Assembly (NCBI GenBank): GCA_035620895.1
Contig: DASPFY010000025.1
Coordinates: forward strand, 1-20,505
DNA: 20,505 nucleotides
Direction: 5' to 3'
Origin: TA-21 sp035620895
GTDB lineage: Archaea > Thermoproteota > Nitrososphaeria > Nitrososphaerales > Nitrososphaeraceae
The first letter of the stretch is position 1; each line of letters opens with the position of its first letter. Shown here piece after piece: positions 15,149-20,505 of the stretch. The translations under genes were made by a program, and so were the position numbers. The notes under the pieces were generated by a model. That model was given only the letters and a program-made list of their open reading frames with translations. It did not search any database and was not told the DNA's origin.

Positions 15149-15463
15149 TTGACTCTGGAGGATAAAGACATTATTCAAGTAGATGCAACTGTGATTATAG
15201 GAGTTATGATACTTCTTACACTTTCAATAGGATTCGATTCATCTATTAATGCTCAAACAAATGCGAGTATAACTAGGTTGATGATTACATTGGCGATAAT
15301 AGCGCCATTCACTGCATCCGCAGTCTTAGCAATCTTGACAAATCTCACGAATAAGTACACAGGACAACTTAAGAAAACATCAATAATAATAATGGCAGTT
15401 GGATTCGGTTACTTAATTTTCGTAATTGCTGCTTTTATGGCATCAATATATTCCCTTATTTGA
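15149..15463 (+). CDS. Small integral membrane protein
   Basis: A 104-residue protein with three predicted transmembrane helices (about 14-30, 43-65 and 79-103) joined by short loops. The initial MTLEDKDIIQVD lead would be cytoplasmic. The start is TTG at 15149; no ATG exists before the first helix, and a TATA-like TTTTAAATAT lies about 33 bases upstream. I know no family or function. The gene is the first after the RNA-unit array and could be read through from it. Confidence 0.6.
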   Translation: MTLEDKDIIQVDATVIIGVMILLTLSIGFDSSINAQTNASITRLMITLAIIAPFTASAVLAILTNLTNKYTGQLKKTSIIIMAVGFGYLIFVIAAFMASIYSLI

Positions 15464-15578
15464 GTAACTACCACTTTGGGATGTATAACTACATAAAATT
15501 AGACACATCGTTCTGCTCACAACTAATAATTAAATGAATTATATAATTCGTGTAAGCGCCATATCAGTTATTGATATT

Positions 15579-15806
15579 TCACTCTTTAGAATGTTTTAGA
15601 AGTATATCCTCCAAATTATTTGGATTGTCGATAATTTCTTGAACAACTTGCGGATCATCTACTTCATAACAATGTGTGAGATTTTCTTCATCCTTATAAA
15701 AAATATAGACTTTGTCATCATAAATACAATAATACATTTTATCAACGATCATATTCTCGGGTTTGATCTTAATACCGTCTTTTTCAACAATAATTGGGTA
15801 TTCCAA
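15579..15806 (-). CDS. Small acidic hypothetical protein
   Basis: A 75-residue acidic protein with a strand-rich first half (PIIVEKDGIKIKPENMIVD, then YYCIYDDKVYIFYK) and a helical C-terminus (DPQVVQEIIDNPNNLEDILL). The start is TTG at 15806, with an in-frame stop just upstream, so no longer form exists. No membrane segment, signal or known motif. The composition and regular strand pattern speak for a real protein. Confidence 0.55.
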   Translation of the reverse strand: MEYPIIVEKDGIKIKPENMIVDKMYYCIYDDKVYIFYKDEENLTHCYEVDDPQVVQEIIDNPNNLEDILLKHSKE

Positions 15807-15909
15807 CGTTTCTACTATCTATTTGAGAAAATAAATTCTATACGGAATTCAGGAAAGGATTGTTCAATAAGTATTGGTTAACTAGATTTTCACATATTCA
15901 ACGGACTTT

Positions 15910-17193
15910 TCATAGTTGAGCATTTCCCAAAACTATAAGATCTGATATCCATGCAATGGATTCAGTCATATCCAATTCAGTTATTTTAATAAATCGCGCT
16001 TTGATTGGACCTTCTTTTAGGTCATAAATTTCTGAAGGTGAGTTAGTCCCAGTTGATGAGTAATATTCAGCTGGGGTATATTTTTTACCGTCATTTGAGA
16101 ATTCAAGTGTGAAGAATTTAATCTCATTATCTACGTTTACAAAACTTATTTTAAGACCACATATATATTGTTCTTGGCCTAGATCCAATGCGGTCCATCT
16201 TGGTTTATGTGATTCGGTAGAATTCCCTTTGGTGTTGTTAACATTGTTGGTATCAGTTTGTACATCCATTATGGGGATTTCATTATATTCACAAGTCTGT
16301 GTCGACTGTTGTTCACTATTAGGGAAATTTAATTCTTCATGATGTTGTCCATTTGTGGTATCCACTAAATTATCATACTGATTTACTACATGTTCTTTTG
16401 TTGGAGATACTTGTCCAAAACCAGATGAATCAGGATCGTTTGATTCAAAACTTTGATATGAATTATCATCATTATTGTTACTATTTAGCATATCTGCACT
16501 CATAATATTATTATTATCAGTACTCATAATATTATTATTATCATCAGTACTCATGGTACTAATATTACTCGAGTCCAAGGCTACTTCTTGTACTTCAGGC
16601 TTATCAACTTCTATCAAGCATGTATAGGTAACATATTTTCCGTCAGGATAGATTACTCTGAGTTCTAAAGTTTTTAAGCCATACACATCTGCAGAACTAA
16701 ATTGAGTTTTTCCGATTCTGTGAAGTGGAGTCATCTCTGTTGTATCTGCGTCGTAATCAACAAAGAATGCATTAATTTCACGAGGTTTAGTTAGAAAGCT
16801 AAATGAAATGGGATCTTCTGGGGATATCGTGACTTCAGGTTCAAAATCATCTGGTAAGTGAGGGAAATTGATTCTTTCCAAGTTTTCATTATCCATAACT
16901 ACGAATGGGGACATTTCATAGGACTTGTTTTGATAGACCATCTTGGCAACTGGAACATTAATCTCCTTTTTGTTACTACTATCAGCATCGGATTTTTCGG
17001 TATCTGCTGATTTTTCGGTCTTTTCATCGGATTTTTCGGTATCTGCTGATTTTTCGGTCTTTTCATCGGATTGTGCGTTAGCAGTTAACAGTATAGAGCT
17101 TTCAAGAGAAGTGATGAGCATCATAATTAAAATTGATGAGAGTAGAACGTATTTCTTATTCTGGTTTAAAGATTGTATCAAAACTGAATTCAA
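15910..17193 (-). CDS. Secreted protein with C-terminal discoidin (F5/8 type C)-like domain
   Basis: A 427-residue exported protein. The N-terminus has a Lys-containing lead then a long hydrophobic stretch (about 15-36) ending TANAQ, a signal peptide. It is followed by a Lys/Glu/Ser repeat (13-residue unit DEKTEKSADTEKS twice), a beta-rich domain (about 78-200), an Asn/Asp/Ser-rich linker (about 205-325, with NNNIMSTD-type repeats), and a C-terminal domain of about 95 residues. RWTALDLGQ, LEFSNDGKKYTP and ARFIKIT in the last domain are the discoidin (F5/8 type C) pattern, which usually binds carbohydrate or surfaces. The start is TTG 17193: a stop lies two codons upstream and a TATA box (17208-17220) fits. 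Probably located at or outside the S-layer. Confidence 0.78.
   Translation of the reverse strand: MNSVLIQSLNQNKKYVLLSSILIMMLITSLESSILLTANAQSDEKTEKSADTEKSDEKTEKSADTEKSDADSSNKKEINVPVAKMVYQNKSYEMSPFVVMDNENLERINFPHLPDDFEPEVTISPEDPISFSFLTKPREINAFFVDYDADTTEMTPLHRIGKTQFSSADVYGLKTLELRVIYPDGKYVTYTCLIEVDKPEVQEVALDSSNISTMSTDDNNNIMSTDNNNIMSADMLNSNNNDDNSYQSFESNDPDSSGFGQVSPTKEHVVNQYDNLVDTTNGQHHEELNFPNSEQQSTQTCEYNEIPIMDVQTDTNNVNNTKGNSTESHKPRWTALDLGQEQYICGLKISFVNVDNEIKFFTLEFSNDGKKYTPAEYYSSTGTNSPSEIYDLKEGPIKARFIKITELDMTESIAWISDLIVLGNAQL
16498..16547. repeat. Imperfect AT-rich tandem repeat in the linker of the secreted protein
   Basis: Two adjacent copies of a unit built of ACTCATAATATTATT and ATTATCA(T)CAGT. 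In the protein they give Asn-rich NNNIMSTD repeats. Slippage-prone, and a site of likely length variation between strains. Confidence 0.7.
16986..17070. repeat. Perfect 39-base tandem repeat, two copies plus 7 bases
   Basis: The 39-base unit at 16986-17024 is repeated exactly at 17025-17063, with the first 7 bases repeated again. It keeps frame and encodes a 13-residue Lys/Glu-rich unit just after the signal peptide. Perfect identity implies recent duplication. Confidence 0.92.
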
Positions 17194-17207
17194 AACTTAT
17201 TGGTAAT

Positions 17208-17220
17208 CTTTTATATATAC
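17208..17220 (-). promoter_or_regulatory. TATA box of the discoidin-domain protein
   Basis: The minus strand reads GTATATATAAAAG, centred about 21-25 bases before the TTG at 17193, so a leaderless mRNA with a TTG start is predicted. Confidence 0.5.
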
Positions 17221-17547
17221 GGAATGTCGAAAAAATTACTGAGATCAACAACAAGAAAATAACTTCATTGACTATAAGAAAATACCATAATATGTATGAA
17301 ACTTATTGCTGCCATTGAAATATCTACTTATTTTTATTTTCATAGAATCACTAGCGGAGATGGAAAAATTTTTTTATTCTTCCAAGAATCAATTTATCAA
17401 GTACTATTGACCCAATTATACTACTATATCAATAGGAGATCCAAGAAATTTTATAAAGATATTACGTTAATCGCTTTTAAATTTTACCTATATTTACGTT
17501 AAAGGTTATTAGCGATCGTTAATTACTAAGTTTCATTGGTTGGAACC
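17221..17547. other. About 330-base gap without a convincing gene
   Basis: Very AT-rich. A 68-codon plus-strand frame at 17296-17502 is rich in Phe, Tyr and Lys as expected of chance AT-rich DNA, and I do not call it. Near the end are the related elements TTACGTTAATCG, TTACGTTAAAGG and GATCGTTAATTA (17461-17525), possible regulator sites upstream of the small secreted protein. Confidence 0.45.
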
Positions 17548-17769
17548 ATGATATCGTTAGCAGTGCTTGGTACTTTTGTTATAGTTGGAGCGATACAAGG
17601 CTTAAACAATATGGTTTACGGTCAAGACCTTTCAGGTCTTGAAAGTCTTCGAACTAATGGTTTAGGTACTAATACCAGTGTTTTACTGAAAATAGAAAAT
17701 CTGACATTGTGCGTATCAGTAAATGAAGGCGACTGCTTAAAAATGGAAAATATAAGTCAAGGTAAATAG
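17548..17769 (+). CDS. Small secreted protein
   Basis: A 73-residue protein from ATG 17548 (a TTG four codons earlier is the alternative). The first 25 residues form a hydrophobic signal peptide ending NMVYGQ, after which cleavage is likely. The mature part of about 47 residues is Asn/Leu/Ser-rich and holds two cysteines eight residues apart (C-V-S-V-N-E-G-D-C), which could form a disulfide loop. No family recognised. A T-rich run follows the gene. Confidence 0.6.
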   Translation: MISLAVLGTFVIVGAIQGLNNMVYGQDLSGLESLRTNGLGTNTSVLLKIENLTLCVSVNEGDCLKMENISQGK

Positions 17770-17813
17770 AGTCAAAGTATCCATGATCCTTCTGTAATTC
17801 CTAATCCGCCGCC

Positions 17814-17822
17814 CTTTTTTTA
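17814..17822 (+). terminator. Poly-T tract after the small secreted protein
   Basis: A run of seven T after a C-rich CCGCCGCCC stretch, the kind of T tract that ends archaeal transcripts. Confidence 0.4.
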
Positions 17823-17907
17823 ATTTAATTGTTTACTGAAGTCTTTCATACTATCCTGCCCTTTTCAGTATTCTTGATCTTAAATTGTAATTTAGTTTAT
17901 TGACGTC

Positions 17908-18156
17908 ATGGGCCGAACAGTTCCTTCTTACAGACTTGCAACAGAGATTGAAAAAGCAAGATGGAAACCATTCAGGGAAATGCTAAACAGAAAAGACAAA
18001 AAACTATTTGATCAAATGCTATGTTATCCTCAATTGTATAATTCTGCGGGGAGCAATGTAATTAGACCTGTACTATTGGAACCAATCATTATGTCTATTG
18101 CTTTTGAACATTATAAGCAATTAGACAAGTTACAAAGTTCCATTCCAGAAAAGTAA
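17908..18156 (+). CDS. Conserved archaeal hypothetical protein (MGRTVPSYR family)
   Basis: An 82-residue, mostly helical soluble protein. The opening MGRTVPSYR, the RWKPFR segment and the RPVLLEPIIMSIAFEH helix (about 53-68) are features I associate with a widespread small archaeal family of unknown function. The ATG is preceded by a TATA-like TCTTAAATT (17878-17886) at leaderless distance, supporting the start. No membrane segment. Function unknown. Confidence 0.7.
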   Translation: MGRTVPSYRLATEIEKARWKPFREMLNRKDKKLFDQMLCYPQLYNSAGSNVIRPVLLEPIIMSIAFEHYKQLDKLQSSIPEK

Positions 18157-18192
18157 TTTTTCATTATCTAAAGTACAAAATAGACTATTACC

Positions 18193-18221
18193 GTCTCACC
18201 GGTATTGTTGGGAGACAATAC
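18193..18221 (+). promoter_or_regulatory. Two mutually exclusive hairpins before the 502-residue gene
   Basis: GTCTC (18193-18197) can pair with GAGAC (18212-18216). Alternatively GTATTGT (18202-18208) pairs perfectly with ACAATAC (18215-18221) around a six-base loop. The 3' arms overlap at AC, so only one can form. This could be a terminator of the preceding gene or a leader switch for the next one. Confidence 0.35.
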
Positions 18222-18246
18222 TTATTGAGGGATTAGTAAATCTTAA

Positions 18247-19755
18247 ATGAATCAAACATTAATCAAACGCGTGGTGACTGATCCGGCGTTATGTCCTATT
18301 CCGCCAGGTTTCAAAGTACTTGGTAATTTTAATGATGGCTTTGAACACTTTAAAGATGCAACACACTATAATTCGTGGAAGGATAGACAAGGCAATACTT
18401 TTGGTCTTAACTTTGGAATTTCCAAAAGATGGAGGAATCCTCACTTAAGATCAAATGCTATAGTCTGTGGATTTCAGTTCAAGATTGGTCCTGAAAGGGG
18501 ATCAAGATTTTCAATAAGCGTTTTAGATCATGTAGCTCCTGTTTATAAAGCTAAAATTATCGGTAAAGTTACCGGAGGAGACGTAAATATACATTTTCCA
18601 AGGAGAAATTTCGAAGCATCTCGCGGTAGTTACGTCCTGTCAATTAGTTGGGATATAACTAGTGAGGATGGTCAACCAGAAGTTGTATTGGGCAGTGCAT
18701 CACTTAACAAAGAAATACCGCACGGCAATTACGGTGATACGAATAACTTTACAATACCCTTTCGGGGTCACACCAACCCTGATATTAAATCAATAAACAT
18801 TAAAGATGGTCAATGGCACAGCCTTGTAGCGGTCATTTACAATGATTGGTATCGCCCTCCGTCCGGAATAAAGGCCAGAATGTTACCCATTATCGGATTA
18901 TGGTATAGTAGTAAACCGTCTACTAATTTCAAAGATTTCATGTTTGTCGGCATGGGTGCAGACTTCTTTAATATACCACCCGGTGATCCATTGATGCATG
19001 AAATCGGAGACGATCATCACCCGTTAATTAATATTGACGATATACTGGACTTTCCGGGCCAACTGATTGATGGGGACTTTGTCCCGGCTCTTGGTGCGCT
19101 TGACGACCTATTTTTACCCGGAGTAGGAACTTTAGGCAATTTGATCTGGGGGAACAAATTTGGAGATGATATATTCGAATCTGAACATCCACTTCAGATT
19201 AGAGTAGACGATGTTCCATTTAATCAACTTGAAGTCAGAAGCATGTATGCTGCCAATGTGAAGTATGTAGGAGTTACTCCATCCACAGACACCATCATTT
19301 GTCGTAATGAGGCAAAGGCTATACACGATGCACTAGGTAGATTAGCAAAATTAGAGGAAGAACGGGAAAAATTGGCTATGGAAGATCCTGGTGTATTTGA
19401 TGAGAGAATTAAAGGACTTGATAATATACTAATTCCTAATGCAAAAAGCGATGTTCGCGCCGCGGAATTTCTCTACTTTCAATGCGCACAGAAATTTCCT
19501 TCAACCCCAGATGTACATAGATGCGAAACCTTTGAGGAGGCGGTAAAAGTCGCACAAGCGAAAGTAGACAAATTAAAGCAGGAAATAAACGGTCTGGAAA
19601 GCGATTTGAGTGAGCCAGAACTTCCGCCAGCCGCAAAAGCTGGCTTGGAGCGGAAGCTTAAAAAGGCAAGAGAAAATCTTACCCAGGCAGAGGCTGCATT
19701 AACTGATGCACAAAAGGCGTTGGAAAAATGTAAAAAGGGCCTTCCATCCGGCTAG
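18247..19755 (+). CDS. Large unknown protein with lectin-like segment and C-terminal coiled coil
   Basis: A 502-residue protein without signal peptide or membrane helix. Residues 1-240 are beta-rich. KDGQWHSLVAVIYNDW (about 188-203) resembles the 'DGxWHxVAvvyd' strand of laminin-G/concanavalin-like sandwich domains. A Gly/Asp/Pro-rich middle (about 240-330, with repeated DDxF/IDD blocks) follows. The C-terminal third is helical, with a long charged coiled coil (about 360-385 and 430-497, QAKVDKLKQEINGLE). Codon use is more G/C-rich than in neighbouring genes. It converges with a zinc-ribbon-like gene and a probable terminase. A virion, spike or tail-associated role is possible, but I recognise no family. 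Confidence 0.7.
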   Translation: MNQTLIKRVVTDPALCPIPPGFKVLGNFNDGFEHFKDATHYNSWKDRQGNTFGLNFGISKRWRNPHLRSNAIVCGFQFKIGPERGSRFSISVLDHVAPVYKAKIIGKVTGGDVNIHFPRRNFEASRGSYVLSISWDITSEDGQPEVVLGSASLNKEIPHGNYGDTNNFTIPFRGHTNPDIKSINIKDGQWHSLVAVIYNDWYRPPSGIKARMLPIIGLWYSSKPSTNFKDFMFVGMGADFFNIPPGDPLMHEIGDDHHPLINIDDILDFPGQLIDGDFVPALGALDDLFLPGVGTLGNLIWGNKFGDDIFESEHPLQIRVDDVPFNQLEVRSMYAANVKYVGVTPSTDTIICRNEAKAIHDALGRLAKLEEEREKLAMEDPGVFDERIKGLDNILIPNAKSDVRAAEFLYFQCAQKFPSTPDVHRCETFEEAVKVAQAKVDKLKQEINGLESDLSEPELPPAAKAGLERKLKKARENLTQAEAALTDAQKALEKCKKGLPSG

Positions 19756-19758
19756 CAT

Positions 19759-20193
19759 CTATAAAATTCGACCTTCTTTGTTTATACTTCTAACTATACG
19801 TCTTGTTTCCTCATCATAAAATGAATCTTGGCCTTGTTTCTCTTCATGGTAATAGAGAACGTTAGCGCCTTGTCGAATGTCTTGTATTAGATCAGGATCA
19901 TTAATTTCATTTCCTTGTTTATCGTAGTATTTCTTTTTAGATTTTGCACTGATAATCCTAGTCATTTGCTTTCCTTTGAATTTGCCCTTTAATCCCTCTT
20001 CCGATGGTGCTTCTTTTTCAGTATAAGGTGTTCCGTCTCGTGGACACATTAATCCAGGCATAGGATCACCAGTTTTAAGATCAACTCTTGGAACTAGTAT
20101 AGCGTGACAGGTAGCACAGGATTTAGTAGGCCTCCACTTTGAACTAACATTAAAACCAATTATGTTAAATCGTTGTCTATTTCTGTATCTCAT
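19759..20193 (-). CDS. Zinc-ribbon-like protein next to terminase
   Basis: A 144-residue basic protein. Cys26, Cys29 and His30 in SCATCH, with Cys50-Pro-Arg-Asp-Gly 20 residues later, look like a zinc ribbon whose fourth ligand is Asp53 or His30. Next comes a Lys-rich stretch (about 67-90, GKFKGKQM) suited to nucleic-acid binding and a charged C-terminus. Its ATG overlaps the stop of the upstream gene by 4 bases (ATGA), so it belongs to the same unit. Likely a viral DNA-packaging or structural accessory, by position only. The CATCH string also fits a haem-c motif, but no export signal exists. Confidence 0.65.
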   Translation of the reverse strand: MRYRNRQRFNIIGFNVSSKWRPTKSCATCHAILVPRVDLKTGDPMPGLMCPRDGTPYTEKEAPSEEGLKGKFKGKQMTRIISAKSKKKYYDKQGNEINDPDLIQDIRQGANVLYYHEEKQGQDSFYDEETRRIVRSINKEGRIL

Positions 20194-20505
20194 AAGTTCG
20201 AAATAAGATTCATCTCGTACATTTTTAGTGCTAACCTGGTACTGTCGAATAAATCAAAAGTGCTAGTTCCTGTTTCTTCCTTATCCAAATTACCATTATC
20301 TTTAAACTTGGCCATTCTCATTTGAGTTACTAATTCTTTATGTTCTATGTTAGAGACTGCAAACCATTTCTTAGATACTATGTGTTGGAAACGGCCTAAC
20401 ATTTCTATACCATATTCATTAAAGTTGACAGGGATAACAAACATTCGATATTCAGGATCTACCTTTTCTCGATTGGCATCTGCTATTATTGATTCATAAT
20501 CTGTA
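20190..20505 (-). CDS. Probable terminase large subunit, C-terminal part (partial)
   Basis: The frame is open to the window end: the ATG at 20444 is internal, as about 20 further codons (ending DPEYR before it) continue upstream without a stop. The visible part of about 104 residues has the layout of the RNase H-like nuclease domain of terminase large subunits: a strand VIPVNF, a helix (EMLGRFQHIVSKKW), then KELVTQMRMAKF and the closing GNLDKEETGTSTFDLFDSTRLAL. A conserved Asp in the FD-x-x-D-x-x-RLAL segment is expected to bind catalytic metal. Terminase packages DNA into heads of tailed viruses, so this implies a provirus or viral contig edge. The ATPase domain lies outside the window. Confidence 0.62.
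   Translation of the reverse strand, partial: TDYESIIADANREKVDPEYRMFVIPVNFNEYGIEMLGRFQHIVSKKWFAVSNIEHKELVTQMRMAKFKDNGNLDKEETGTSTFDLFDSTRLALKMYEMNLISNL

Noticed and set aside
17296..17502. 68-codon plus-strand ORF
   Set aside because: Rich in Tyr, Phe, Ile and Lys as expected of AT-rich non-coding DNA; no family and no promoter at a suitable distance.
20101..20120. Haem-c attachment motif CATCH in the 144-residue protein
   Set aside because: No signal peptide or other cytochrome feature; a zinc ribbon with Cys50 fits better.

Overview
The window looks like chromosome of an AT-rich archaeon, most probably an ammonia-oxidising member of the Nitrososphaeria (Thaumarchaeota), perhaps Nitrosocosmicus-like. 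Visible support: a tRNA with a bulge-helix-bulge type intron, an Alba chromatin protein, a thermosome (group II chaperonin), TATA boxes about 25 bases upstream of leaderless or short-leader genes, and a urease operon of the kind found in soil ammonia oxidisers. No amo gene or rRNA is present, so the genus is inference only.

Layout. 1-103 (-): tRNA-Arg(CCT) with a 28-base D-loop intron. 192-2082 (-): overlapping GNAT acetyltransferase and short CysRS-family genes. 2171-2811: a small DNA-binding-like protein and a PRC-barrel-like protein, divergent. 3119-4974 (+): a two-gene ABC-2 exporter. 5160-5414 (-): a small conserved-looking protein with its own promoter. 5475-7884 (-): ureABC with all urease active-site residues. 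7959-9704 (+): a thermosome-like chaperonin with a histidine-rich tail, divergent from ureA. 9829-10252 (-): a previously unlabelled, strongly diverged urease-gamma (UreA)-like gene with an abnormal start, directly behind a long ureohydrolase (agmatinase/guanidinase family, 10256-11404, -). 11605-13137 (+): a sodium:solute symporter divergent from the ureohydrolase. Together 5160-13137 reads as a urea/guanidino-nitrogen island: uptake by the symporter, hydrolysis by the ureohydrolase to urea, then urease to ammonia. Urease accessory genes ureDEFG are absent from the window.

13138-15806 holds small unknown genes, Alba, and a 300-base non-coding block (about 14725-15000) with three tandem, mutually related hairpin units. 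Each has a TATA-like box upstream and a stem with compensatory changes, and I interpret them as a small family of non-coding RNAs. 15910-17769 holds secreted proteins, one with a discoidin-type C-terminal domain and a perfect 39-base tandem repeat. 17908-20505 ends in what appears to be the edge of a provirus: a large unknown protein with a lectin-like segment and coiled coil, a zinc-ribbon-like protein, and the C-terminal nuclease part of a probable terminase large subunit running off the window.

The strongest candidates for something undescribed are the three-unit hairpin RNA array, the orphan UreA-like gene coupled to the ureohydrolase, and the His-tailed chaperonin beside urease.
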